From assembly GCF_900109685.1 (NCBI RefSeq), contig NZ_FOBB01000002.1:986085-1050084 (forward strand): a DNA stretch of 64,000 nt. The letters run 5' to 3'. Shown piece by piece: positions 9,879 through 18,673 of this stretch. The position numbers and the translations under genes are program-made. Below the pieces are notes generated by a model, which was not told where the DNA came from, ran no database searches, and worked only from the letters and a program-made list of their open reading frames with translations. The DNA is from Chitinophaga rupis (GTDB lineage Bacteria; Bacteroidota; Bacteroidia; Chitinophagales; Chitinophagaceae). Each line of letters starts with the position of its first letter. The first letter of the stretch is position 1.

Positions 9879-10993
9879 TGGCATTACTTACACAACAGGA
9901 GATCCTGAAACTGGCTGATGCGCTTATAGGCAGCCTGGACCCGGCTGGGAGCCGCATTGCATTGCTGCAATCCATTGACAGAAGATTTGTAGCCGTTTTT
10001 CCGCAGGCAGGTGCACCGGCTGCCCAAATGATGGTGGATATTGGGTACATGAATGACGTGGAACGGCTTACCTCCGGCGTGGTGCCGTTGCAGCAATACC
10101 TGCAGAATGCAGCCTTCCTGCTGTACGGGGCCGGACAAAATGAAGTAACGGTAAGGGCTATACTGGACCTGGTGACCCAACGGGCCACCGGCGCTCCCAG
10201 GCCTGATGTGGAAAACATCAAGGAAATAAAGGAACAAATCATTCATGCAGATGATATGGTCACCTTTGCCTTTATGGAAGCGGGTGTAAAAGCGGCGCCT
10301 GCTGTATTAAAGCTAAAGGTGCCGGGTTTTCAGAACGGTCAGCCCCGCAAGCTGGCGAATGGGCAGCCCGTGAATTTCTTAGGTACCGGCTGGCTGCTCA
10401 CGTCATCGCTTATTATGACAAACCATCACGTTATTAATGCGCGGAAAGATAGTGAGGGCAATGCTTCGGAAGCTGACCTGCAGCTGCAGGCAAAAGGCAC
10501 GCAGGCATTGCTGGATTTTGATGCAGATGAAATGGAAGCAGGCAGCACCATCCAGGTAACGGCGCTGGAAGCCTGGGAGCCCGGCCTGGATTATGCCATT
10601 ATACGGGTGCCGGATACCGGCAGAAGCCCGCTGCGGTACACCGCGCAAAAGCTTACCTATAATAATGAACCTATTCCCGTGAATATTATTCAGCACCCCG
10701 GCGGGCGTGGTAAGCGTTATGCCATCCGAAATAATCTTGTAAGCTCCTCTACTGCTAATGAGCTGCGTTACTTTACAGATACGGAAGCCGGTACTTCCGG
10801 TTCGCCGGTATTGAACGACCAGTGGGAGGTAGTGGCCTTACACCGGGCATCCATGTCGGTATCCGGTGTGCAATTCCAGGGGAAGACCACTGCCTATGTG
10901 AATATCGGAACCCATTTATCATTAATCCTGGAAGATCTGAAAGCAAGATACCCGGCGCTTGCTGCAGAGATAGGGATAGGAGATACACTCTAA
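9878..10993 (+). CDS. Trypsin-like serine protease with N-terminal helical (effector-associated-like) domain
   Basis: A 371-residue protein. Residues 1-105 are all-helical and amphipathic, resembling the small effector-associated domains that bring effectors to NTPases. A linker leads to a V8/HtrA-like protease domain with GTGWLLTSSLIMTNHHVI (His184), LDYAII (Asp239) and GTSGSPVL (Ser307). There is no signal peptide and no PDZ domain. The start overlaps the STAND stop by one base (TAATG). The first ATPase of the operon also has a small helical N-terminal domain, so the two may pair; that is a testable inference. The operon therefore has different proteases at its two ends: the first has an unstructured extension, this one an adaptor-like domain. 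Confidence 0.85.
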   Translation: MALLTQQEILKLADALIGSLDPAGSRIALLQSIDRRFVAVFPQAGAPAAQMMVDIGYMNDVERLTSGVVPLQQYLQNAAFLLYGAGQNEVTVRAILDLVTQRATGAPRPDVENIKEIKEQIIHADDMVTFAFMEAGVKAAPAVLKLKVPGFQNGQPRKLANGQPVNFLGTGWLLTSSLIMTNHHVINARKDSEGNASEADLQLQAKGTQALLDFDADEMEAGSTIQVTALEAWEPGLDYAIIRVPDTGRSPLRYTAQKLTYNNEPIPVNIIQHPGGRGKRYAIRNNLVSSSTANELRYFTDTEAGTSGSPVLNDQWEVVALHRASMSVSGVQFQGKTTAYVNIGTHLSLILEDLKARYPALAAEIGIGDTL

Positions 10994-11122
10994 TAAAAAT
11001 AACAGTGTATGCATGACAGTACCGTATTAAAATTGTAAAGGATAGTATATTATTGATTTTCCCTGCAAAAAAAATCCCGGTAATAACATATGCTTTAACA
11101 TATAATTAACCAGATATGCCCC

Positions 11123-11151
11123 ATCCTGCTGTAAATTGAGCAGGATTTTTT
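11123..11151 (+). terminator. Rho-independent terminator of the protease/ATPase operon
   Basis: Perfect 8-bp stem ATCCTGCT/AGCAGGAT with an 8-nt loop followed by a T-run, 130 bp after the last gene of the operon. Confidence 0.8.
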
Positions 11152-11455
11152 CATCCCATATATCAATGATCCAAAGGGACAATAATTAATTAATCAATTA
11201 TGTGAATGTAATTTAATTACACCGCTAAAACTTATACAGCAGGAGAATGTATGATTCTCTTATGCCCTGACATTGCATTAATTGATCATGCGCTGTTAGG
11301 CGCCCCAACTGTACATTATTAAACGCTGACAAATGAGTTTGCGCAACACTTGCCAAAACCTCTATGAGTTAGTATTAGCATCATCTGGCAAAGCTGCTCA
11401 ATCGCGTTAAAGCGACTGTAGAAAAAACTTATGCACCAAAACAGAACTTACAAAT
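11152..11455. other. Intergenic region upstream of FecR
   Basis: About 300 AT-rich bases. No open reading frame of a sigma factor, no tRNA and no clear TAnnTTTG box were seen. It presumably holds the fecR-like promoter. Confidence 0.5.
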
Positions 11456-12460
11456 ATGAAATATAACCCCGACACTTTCTTTAATCTCGTAGCCGAGCAA
11501 CTGGCGCGTATGATCAGCCCTGATGATGAGCAACTGCTGCGCGGAATCATTTCGGACGATTCCTGGGCTGCAAAGGAGTATGTCAAAGAAGTAGACCAGC
11601 ACCGCTCCAGGGGATACAAAGTATCTAATGCGGCTATGAAGCTGTATCAGTATGCGCTCGAAGTCATTACTGCTGAACAGGCAAGGCGTGCGCACAGGAT
11701 CGGGATCATGAGAATAGCCGCAGCTATACTGTTAATGATCATCTCCAGCATTTGCTATTTCCATTACGGGCCACCCACATTCGGAGGGAAGAATAGCTCA
11801 CTGGCTTTTTCTTTTGCGAACAGGGAGGATACTGCGGTGCACACCGTGATAACATTCAGGGGAAAGGAAGATAGCGTTAGCCTGCCTGATGGATCTACGG
11901 TGCGCATCAATGCAGCTTCAAGCCTGCAGGTACGGTTTTCCAAAACAGACCGGAAAGTGAGCTTTAAAGGGGAGGCGTATTTCAGGGTAGCGCCCGGCCG
12001 CAGGCCTTTTGTCATTAACACGCCTTATGCCGCCATTGAGGTACTGGGCACAGAGTTCAATGTTAATACCTATGATTCCGGAGTAACAAAGATCTCGCTG
12101 GTTAAGGGCAAGATCCGCGTGAGAGCAATGGGCAAAGACGTTATTGTACGTGCAGGCGAGGAGCTGGTGTATACGCATGGCAGCACGTTTCAGCTACGGG
12201 CCTGCACCTGTAATGTTGCTTTGGCCTGGCAACATGGAGTATGCCATTTCTTCAATGAAGATCTAAACGCTATAGCTCCCAGGCTGGAACGGCTGTTTGA
12301 TACCTGTGTGGTTGTGGATGATGTGCGGCTGTTGGATAAAAGATATACAGGTTTGATCGATAAGTCAACTGGCCTGATGGCTAACATAAATAATATACCA
12401 GCGATCACTAAACTTGATTGTCATTTTTCGGGAGATACCCTGCATATTACTTCTAAGTAA
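11456..12460 (+). CDS. FecR family anti-sigma factor
   Basis: A 334-residue single-pass membrane protein of the FecR type, which holds an ECF sigma factor at the inner membrane and senses an outer-membrane TonB receptor through its periplasmic part. Residues 1-80 are the cytosolic helical part. One membrane segment lies near residues 82-102. The FecR fold follows, including SLPDGSTVRINAASSL and GEAYFRV near 140-185 and FVINTPYAAIEVLGTEFNV near 183-201. The C-terminal domain of Bacteroidota FecR proteins closes it. Unusually, no sigma factor gene precedes it. The nearest receptor, a SusC-type gene at 13003-16254 with an STN signalling domain, lies on the opposite strand in convergent orientation. 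It may use a sigma factor encoded elsewhere. Confidence 0.88.
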   Translation: MKYNPDTFFNLVAEQLARMISPDDEQLLRGIISDDSWAAKEYVKEVDQHRSRGYKVSNAAMKLYQYALEVITAEQARRAHRIGIMRIAAAILLMIISSICYFHYGPPTFGGKNSSLAFSFANREDTAVHTVITFRGKEDSVSLPDGSTVRINAASSLQVRFSKTDRKVSFKGEAYFRVAPGRRPFVINTPYAAIEVLGTEFNVNTYDSGVTKISLVKGKIRVRAMGKDVIVRAGEELVYTHGSTFQLRACTCNVALAWQHGVCHFFNEDLNAIAPRLERLFDTCVVVDDVRLLDKRYTGLIDKSTGLMANINNIPAITKLDCHFSGDTLHITSK

Positions 12461-12481
12461 GCGGAAGGGCTATGAATGAAG

Positions 12482-12510
12482 CGGCAGGGTATGTTTTACC
12501 CTGCCGTTTT
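12482..12510 (+). terminator. Terminator between convergent FecR and small secreted peptide genes
   Basis: Perfect 9-bp stem CGGCAGGGT/ACCCTGCCG with a 7-nt loop followed by TTTT. It lies 20 bp after the FecR stop and serves the plus strand best. Confidence 0.75.
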
Positions 12511-12549
12511 ATGTTATTATGCATTATGGTTCCCGTTTTTCAGGTGTGG

Positions 12550-12813
12550 CTATGGCTGGCGATAGAGTACCGTTACACAAGCATCCAGGTACCAGGTTGT
12601 TGTTACACCTGCCGAAGTACTGGTGCAAATAACACCGGTTACAATGCTCGTGCAGTCTGATGGAGGTGTTGCTTGCAGGCAAAAACCAGGAAGATTGCTC
12701 TGAGTGTACCTGGCTATTGTGCGCTTAGCGCTTCCCTGCGAGAATAAGGTGGAAAGTAGTAACACGGCAATTGTAATTGCTAGACGCCGGTGTTTACATA
12801 GGAACTTTTTCAT
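12550..12813 (-). CDS. Small secreted cysteine-containing peptide (DUF6520-like)
   Basis: 87 residues from the ATG at 12813. A longer frame reaches 12915, but the shorter form begins with a classical signal peptide (MKKFLCKHRR then a hydrophobic stretch), which decides the start. The mature part, about 60 residues, has four cysteines spread through a Ser/Thr-rich stretch and ends with CVTVLYRQP. This resembles the small exported DUF6520 proteins of Bacteroidota, whose role is unknown. It lies about 190 bp downstream of the SusC-type receptor on the same strand, in the place a SusD gene would normally take. It may be a product, ligand or partner of that receptor system; this is inference. Confidence 0.6.
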   Translation of the reverse strand: MKKFLCKHRRLAITIAVLLLSTLFSQGSAKRTIARYTQSNLPGFCLQATPPSDCTSIVTGVICTSTSAGVTTTWYLDACVTVLYRQP

Positions 12814-13002
12814 AATGATTAATTTTGGTTTTATGCTTACTCTGTTACATGGGTTTTCAGCATCTCCCACTATTGCTATCGATTGCGCAATAATTTTAAT
12901 AATCATACGAATCACTGTAAGAAAGGTAATAACAGTAATTAAATTCCCGACTTAAAGAAGTAGCATAAATAAACCTATCGTCGGTGTCTTTGCCCCCTAT
13001 GG

Positions 13003-16000
13003 TTAGAATGCTATTTGTAATCCTGCAGTAACCATTCTGGTCGTTGGATATCTTTCAGAGGATGCCACAGTTTCAGGATCTAAACCAGGATACCGGGTGA
13101 TTGTGAATAAATTTTGCCCCTGTACAAATAATTTACTGCTTTTTATCCTGATCCTTTGCATCCATGTTTCGGGAAGATGGTAGGCAACAGATAATGACTG
13201 CATTCTTATATAAGAAGCGTCTGTTACCCGCTGATCGCCGTCAATAGCATAAGCGAAAGCCCTTCCTTCCGGTGTAGATGACGAACTGGTAAATCGCTGT
13301 ATGTGGGTCACATCTCCCAGACGCTGCCAGCGATCCAATACTGTTATGGGCTGATTACTTATAGCGCCTGCAGGAATGTAAGAATCTGCATATTCGAATC
13401 CGTAGTTATTTTGCCGCACAAAGCGCAGAAGAAATTCAATTTCCCAACCTTTCCACCGGATATTATTTTGTATCCCTCCATATATAGTGGCTCCAATACC
13501 CTTGCCGTACACCTTGTCATCAGGAGTAACTCCGTCTTCTTTCTTGTCCGCAAACAGGAAGATACCTTTTTTCGGGTCTACGCCGAGTACATGCGGCCCC
13601 TTAAACATATCAAGCGGCAGCCCTATGGAGTAGAAGTTATAGTAAGTGGTCATTTCCAGGAACGGGAATGCTTTCAGCACTGTTCTGGGAAAACTGATAT
13701 TGAAATTTGTTGTCCAGGTAAGCTTATCGGATCTTATATTATTGGAGATAATTTCTACCTCTATGCCTTTGTTTTCTACTATGGCCTGATAATTCACCGG
13801 ATCTTTTTTACCACCGTTATAAGGAAGTTTTGATGTGAGAAGCAGGTCTGTGCTACGGTTATTATACAGGCTAAAGTTCACTAACAGCTGATCGTTAAGA
13901 AAACCAAGGTCCAGTCCCACTTCAGCTTTTCGTACTTTCTCCCAGGTATAATTCTTATACGGTATGGCGACGGAAATATTTTCTTCTGCTGCAGCAAAAG
14001 GCAGGTAGGCGTTTTTACTTTCATTGGGCATCCATCTGTCATTGCCTGTTATTCCCAGGCTTCCACGCAGTTTGCCAAAGCTCAGGATCCGGTTTTGTAT
14101 CAGCCAGTTTTCCCTGCTGAAGATCCATCCGGCCGCAACGGTTCCAAAATTGCCGTATCTTCCCATATTGGATAGCCTGGTAGAGCCGTCCCGGTTAATA
14201 GTTATATTCAGTAAATATTTGTCGTTATGCTTATAGCCAATTTGTGCATACCAGGATGTATAACGATAGTTTTGCGGGGGCTGGTTAACGGTATCCACTA
14301 AAGATGCCGCTTTTTTATCTTCCAACTGCGTATCGTTCGTATAGCCATAGGCTGCATAGTTACTGGCAGTTTTCCCATCCTTCTGAAAAGCGCTCCCGAT
14401 CAGCACATTAAATTGTTCTTTTCCAATCTTTTTTTTCCATGAACCTTGCAGCTCCGTAATCAGGTTTGAAAATTTAGTATCCGCGAAATAGCTAAAGCCA
14501 GGGGCCAGGCCACCAAATGACCTTGATGGATTGACCTGTGTTTCATGTACATTGAAGGAACCATAGCCCAGCGTGGATATTATAGATAGATCTGGTGTTA
14601 CCTGGTAACTAAAGGTGCCATAAGCACGTGCATTATGTGAACCGGCTTTATAGGGCCGGAGCATATAGCCGTAAGGGTTGTCAGAAAAGGTTCCTGCTGC
14701 AAAGTTGATAGCATCATTAACGTAAGGCTCCGGTGTATTGGGTGGTAAAGAGGAAAATTGGACAAGGTCCTGGGGGGGCAGCTTATTCCGGTCAGCCACA
14801 TAATTTGCTGAAACAGCAGCATTAAATTTTTTATTAAGTGAGCTGAAGTTGTATTGAACCCGTAATGATCCTTTGAGGTAAAAAAAATCTTTAGTGGGAT
14901 AAACAGTGCTTTCACGCCTATACAGGCCGCTTAAGCGGTAGCTGCTGGTTTTACCTGCACCCACAACTTCCATATTTGCATTGGTAACATGACCGGTTCC
15001 GCCTATCAGTGTTTTTTGCCAGTTAGTATAACGCGTGGTATCCCAGGCTTTGAGGTCATAATCCCCATCGTCAACAGATCGCCTGTCGTTGCGCAATCCT
15101 TCATGACGCATTGATAAATATTGTTGGGTATTCAGGTATTTGATCAAATGACCTGCTTCAGCAATGCCTGAGTAGGCACTTACCGTCATTCCTTTCCTGT
15201 CTTCCCCGGGCATTTTACTGGTAATGACTATTACCCCATTGGCCCCGCGGGTGCCGTAGATGGCGGTAGCATCTGCATCTTTGAGCACAGCCATACTGGC
15301 AATGTCATGCACATTTATAAGATTTAATGTGCTGGCGGCAACATTTGCTCCTAATCCGGCGTCGTTTCTAAGTGTGTTGGCTACATCTGAATTGGATTGT
15401 CCCGAAATGAAAGGCATCCCATCATATATTATCAGCGGATCTGTATTGCAGTCAATGCTGTTCCTTCCACGCAAACGTATGTTTAAACTGCTGCCCGGCA
15501 ATCCGCTGATAGCTGAAATATTTAATCCGGGTACGCGGCCTTGTAGTGCAAAAAGCGGGTTTGAAACCGGTTGTGCAGTAATGTCGTCCTCTTTTACCCT
15601 GCTAATATTCCCGGTAAGCGTTTGTTGGGAATACCCTACTACGGTTATCTGGTCCAGGTTTGCAACGTAGGGGTCTACCTGTATATTGATGGTATCTTCC
15701 TTTGCAATCACCTCTTTATTAATATAAAGCATGGAGCGCGTTGCAAGACGGGCATCCGGTTTAACATCTTTTAACCTGAACTGGCCGTTTTCATCCGTCC
15801 TGGTTCCTTTAAAGGAGGCCCTCACCCCAACAAAAATATTCTTAACAGGAATACCATTATTATCCCTTACTGTTCCTGTTACTGTGCGGGTAACATTTTT
15901 AGGCATCTCACCTAACAACGGATCGCCTTCTTTTCTGGGGAGGATCACAAAAACCTGCCCCCTGTAGTCCCAGGTAAGCTCTCTTTTTCTTAGCAGATAG

Positions 16001-16254
16001 GCGAGCACGTTATCCAGCGGTTCATTTTTAAATGTTACACTGATCCTTTCCGAACTATTTATCTGCTGGTCGTTGAAGAAGGCCTGCAGCTGGGTTTGTT
16101 CCCATACTGCATTAAAGAACTCGTTTAATGTCAGGTTTTCACAGGAAATAGTTACTCTCGCATCTTTCCCCTGCGTATAGGCATAGAAGTGGCCTGCCAT
16201 TAATGTGGTAAAAAGGCAAATGGAAAAAAGTGAGGGGAATTTACGGGGATACAT
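13003..16254 (-). CDS. SusC/RagA-type TonB-dependent outer membrane receptor with STN domain, no SusD partner
   Basis: 1083 residues. A signal peptide (about residues 1-28) is followed by a secretin/TonB short N-terminal domain (about 30-105), a CarboxypepD_reg-like domain (about 120-200), a plug domain (about 200-345; LQGRVPGLNISAISG and DADATAIYGTRGANGVIVIT) and an outer membrane beta-barrel ending in aromatic Phe. STN domains signal to FecR proteins in the periplasm, so the convergent FecR gene is a plausible partner. No SusD lipoprotein follows; instead there is a small secreted peptide gene. The substrate is unknown. The family call is firm. Confidence 0.92.
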   Translation of the reverse strand: MYPRKFPSLFSICLFTTLMAGHFYAYTQGKDARVTISCENLTLNEFFNAVWEQTQLQAFFNDQQINSSERISVTFKNEPLDNVLAYLLRKRELTWDYRGQVFVILPRKEGDPLLGEMPKNVTRTVTGTVRDNNGIPVKNIFVGVRASFKGTRTDENGQFRLKDVKPDARLATRSMLYINKEVIAKEDTINIQVDPYVANLDQITVVGYSQQTLTGNISRVKEDDITAQPVSNPLFALQGRVPGLNISAISGLPGSSLNIRLRGRNSIDCNTDPLIIYDGMPFISGQSNSDVANTLRNDAGLGANVAASTLNLINVHDIASMAVLKDADATAIYGTRGANGVIVITSKMPGEDRKGMTVSAYSGIAEAGHLIKYLNTQQYLSMRHEGLRNDRRSVDDGDYDLKAWDTTRYTNWQKTLIGGTGHVTNANMEVVGAGKTSSYRLSGLYRRESTVYPTKDFFYLKGSLRVQYNFSSLNKKFNAAVSANYVADRNKLPPQDLVQFSSLPPNTPEPYVNDAINFAAGTFSDNPYGYMLRPYKAGSHNARAYGTFSYQVTPDLSIISTLGYGSFNVHETQVNPSRSFGGLAPGFSYFADTKFSNLITELQGSWKKKIGKEQFNVLIGSAFQKDGKTASNYAAYGYTNDTQLEDKKAASLVDTVNQPPQNYRYTSWYAQIGYKHNDKYLLNITINRDGSTRLSNMGRYGNFGTVAAGWIFSRENWLIQNRILSFGKLRGSLGITGNDRWMPNESKNAYLPFAAAEENISVAIPYKNYTWEKVRKAEVGLDLGFLNDQLLVNFSLYNNRSTDLLLTSKLPYNGGKKDPVNYQAIVENKGIEVEIISNNIRSDKLTWTTNFNISFPRTVLKAFPFLEMTTYYNFYSIGLPLDMFKGPHVLGVDPKKGIFLFADKKEDGVTPDDKVYGKGIGATIYGGIQNNIRWKGWEIEFLLRFVRQNNYGFEYADSYIPAGAISNQPITVLDRWQRLGDVTHIQRFTSSSSTPEGRAFAYAIDGDQRVTDASYIRMQSLSVAYHLPETWMQRIRIKSSKLFVQGQNLFTITRYPGLDPETVASSERYPTTRMVTAGLQIAF

Positions 16255-16409
16255 ATCCTTAGATCAAATGACTCTCATTGTGATTAGTTAAATGCTGTCC
16301 TTATGCTCTCTGTATATAGTTCGTGACGTCAGTAGGTGTAATGACCCCGTAAATTATGATATTCGTTTTCTGGAATGGTTAATATCTTGTTAACGTCGGA
16401 AGCCCACCC

Positions 16410-16418
16410 TATCTTTGC
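16410..16418 (+). promoter_or_regulatory. Promoter of dinB
   Basis: -7 box TATCTTTGC with TTG at 16387-16389 as -33 element, spacing 20 bp. The ATG at 16436 lies 18 nt after the TTTG. A longer frame would begin at 16415 inside the -7 box, so the promoter supports the 16436 start. Confidence 0.65.
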
Positions 16419-16435
16419 TTTTTGCCACTTGCTGC

Positions 16436-17527
16436 ATGCAAAACGAACCTTCCAAACCACTCCGCAAGATCATCCACATAGATATGGACGCTTTTTACGC
16501 GTCCATAGAGCAGCGCGATTTCCCGGAGTACCGTGGCAAACCCATTGTAGTGGGCGGCTCGCCTGAAGGCCGGGGTGGGGTAGTGGCTACAGCCAGCTAT
16601 GAGGCTCGCAAATTCGGTGTCCGCTCTGCCATGCCATCCAAAAGGGCGCTGCAGCTTTGCCCGGATGCTATTTTCGTACGTCCAAGGTTTGATGTATACA
16701 AAGAGGTATCCCGCAGGATCCGCGAGATCTTTCACCGCTACACCGACCTGATAGAACCCCTTTCCCTGGATGAAGCTTTCCTGGATGTAACCCAGGATAA
16801 GCTACAGATAGGTTCTGCCATAGAAGTGGCTAAGCTCATCAAACAGGCTATAAAGGATGAGCTCCGGCTCACTGCATCTGCCGGCGTATCGGTGAATAAG
16901 TTTGTAGCCAAGATAGCTTCTGATATGCAAAAGCCGGACGGGCTTACCTTCATAGGTCCTTCTGCAATAGAAGATTTCATGGAAAAACTCCCGGTGGAAA
17001 AGTTCTTCGGGGTGGGCAAAGTAACGGCAGATAAGATGAAGCGTATGGGCCTGCACACCGGCGCCGATCTGAAAAAACTTACGGAAGCTGATCTTACCCA
17101 GCACTTTGGTAAGCCCGGCCGTTTCTATTACCGCATTGTGCGGGGCATTGATGAAAGGCCGGTGGAACCGCACCGCGAAACCAAATCCCTGAGCGCGGAA
17201 GATACCTTCCCTTATGACCTGACCACCCTGGAAGAAATGAATACAGAGCTGGATAAGCTATCGCTCACCGTACATAACCGCTTGGTGAAATACAATCTAA
17301 AGGGCCGCACTATTACACTGAAAGTAAAGTACAGCGATTTCCGGCAGATCACACGGAATTTATCTTTGAGCTACCCGGTTAATGATGTAGCTACCATACA
17401 GGCTACTGCCCGGCAGCTGATGGCTGCTGCTTTTTATGAGGATAATAAAGTGCGGTTGTTAGGAATAGGGTTATCAAACTTTGGTGAGATATTGCCGCCG
17501 GCGAACGGGCAGCTGGAATTGTTTTAA
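16436..17527 (+). CDS. dinB: DNA polymerase IV (Y-family translesion polymerase)
   Basis: 363 residues. It copies past damaged bases with low fidelity. The Y-family palm motifs are present: HIDMDAFYASIE near residues 14-25 (metal-binding Asp) and SLDEAFLDVT near 104-113 (catalytic Asp-Glu). The helix-hairpin-helix GVGKVTADKMKRMG and the little-finger domain complete the protein. It ends LELF, which resembles the beta-clamp-binding tail of these enzymes. The start at 16436 is chosen because the upstream in-frame codon at 16415 lies in the promoter. It is monocistronic and converges with the AraC gene 4 bp downstream. No LexA-like operator was recognised. Confidence 0.95.
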   Translation: MQNEPSKPLRKIIHIDMDAFYASIEQRDFPEYRGKPIVVGGSPEGRGGVVATASYEARKFGVRSAMPSKRALQLCPDAIFVRPRFDVYKEVSRRIREIFHRYTDLIEPLSLDEAFLDVTQDKLQIGSAIEVAKLIKQAIKDELRLTASAGVSVNKFVAKIASDMQKPDGLTFIGPSAIEDFMEKLPVEKFFGVGKVTADKMKRMGLHTGADLKKLTEADLTQHFGKPGRFYYRIVRGIDERPVEPHRETKSLSAEDTFPYDLTTLEEMNTELDKLSLTVHNRLVKYNLKGRTITLKVKYSDFRQITRNLSLSYPVNDVATIQATARQLMAAAFYEDNKVRLLGIGLSNFGEILPPANGQLELF

Positions 17528-17531
17528 TGTG

Positions 17532-18536
17532 CTAGTTTTTCAAATAATTCACCGGGCTGCTCCCTGTCCATCTTTTGAACGCCCGTGTAAATGCACTCAG
17601 CTCATTATACCCCAGTATATACGAGATCTCTTTAATAGGGTAAGTACCGGACTCCAGGTAATGCAGTGCCAGCGATTTGCGTACTGATTCTGCCAGCTGC
17701 TGGTAAGTGATGCCTTCCTCCTGCAGCTTGCGTTGCAGCGTACGGGCGCTGGTGTTAAAGTTCGCAGCAAGATCTTCCAAAGAAGGAATACCCAGGTAAG
17801 CATTGGCCAGTAAATAACTGCTTAACCGCGTACGCAGGTTGGGAATGTTGCCAAATGTATCATCCACCGCGCCTACCTTTTGCAGCAGCATGCTTTGCAG
17901 CTCGTAATTAGCGGTGAGCACCGGCGTATTCCAATGCTGTTTATCAAACTCAATTACATATTCCTTTGATTTCCGTAGAGCCGTACAGCGCAGTACCCGC
18001 TGGTATTCCGCTTCATGATCACTATTAAAGGGCAGCTTCACCTGTTTGGGCTGAATGAGCTGCAATACCAGTCCGTCCATTTCATGCAGGGTATAGGCCA
18101 TGAAGAGGTCCATCATTTGCTGAAACGCAAAACTATGTTCCTGTGTACCATCTTTATAGGGAATGAACTGTATTGTGAAACCCGTTTTATGTTGTGTAAC
18201 CTGCATGCCAAACAGGTCGGTGATGAGGTGCGTAAAGGACGCTGCCTGTGTGAGCGCTTCGCCTACCGTGCTGCTATGCTGAATGATGAGCCCTACCATG
18301 CCCAGGGCTGATGCCTGCATAGACTCGCCCAGGTGCAGTCCAAATAAAGGATCATTGCTCAGGTGGCAGGCATTTAGCCACAGGTCGTTCAGCTGTTTTG
18401 GGGTAATAACCAACGGGTTTTTACTTTGCAAGGCTGATATTGAAAGTCCTGCCAGGGAACATAGCTGCTCTGCAGGTATTTCCCGCCGTACTGCATAGGC
18501 CAGCAGGTTTTTCACTAATGCTTTTTGCATATCCAT
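17532..18536 (-). CDS. AraC-family transcriptional regulator (arabinose-binding-like N-terminal domain)
   Basis: About 334 residues from ATG 18536. The frame opens at a TTG (18557) that sits inside the likely -7 box TATCTTGGC (18552-18560, minus strand), so the later ATG is preferred. Residues 20-200 match the helical ligand domain typical of OruR/ArgR-like AraC proteins. The C-terminal 100 residues hold two helix-turn-helix motifs (SARTLQRKLQEEGITYQQL and IKEISYILGYNELSAFTRAF). It is divergent from the oxidoreductase gene at 18674 with about 140 bp between starts, the usual arrangement of a regulator and its target. The inducer is unknown. Confidence 0.88.
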   Translation of the reverse strand: MDMQKALVKNLLAYAVRREIPAEQLCSLAGLSISALQSKNPLVITPKQLNDLWLNACHLSNDPLFGLHLGESMQASALGMVGLIIQHSSTVGEALTQAASFTHLITDLFGMQVTQHKTGFTIQFIPYKDGTQEHSFAFQQMMDLFMAYTLHEMDGLVLQLIQPKQVKLPFNSDHEAEYQRVLRCTALRKSKEYVIEFDKQHWNTPVLTANYELQSMLLQKVGAVDDTFGNIPNLRTRLSSYLLANAYLGIPSLEDLAANFNTSARTLQRKLQEEGITYQQLAESVRKSLALHYLESGTYPIKEISYILGYNELSAFTRAFKRWTGSSPVNYLKN

Positions 18537-18648
18537 ACATTCTGAAATTTTTGCCAAGATAAGTGTAAATACAACCGGGTGTGATGCCGTGGCGCAAAAT
18601 GATCAATGATTGGCGCCTTTGGATAAACCCGCAGGCAACAGCCCGGCC

Positions 18649-18657
18649 TAGCTTTGC
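18649..18657 (+). promoter_or_regulatory. -7 box of the oxidoreductase gene
   Basis: TAGCTTTGC, 17 nt before the ATG at 18674. The -33 element is not clear. It supports the 18674 start over frames opening at 18581. Confidence 0.55.
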
Positions 18658-18673
18658 CATCAAAATAATGATC

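Noticed and set aside
10994..11455. Missing ECF sigma factor gene upstream of FecR
   Set aside because: No reading frame of suitable length or sigma-like sequence exists in this gap; the region is AT-rich and noncoding.
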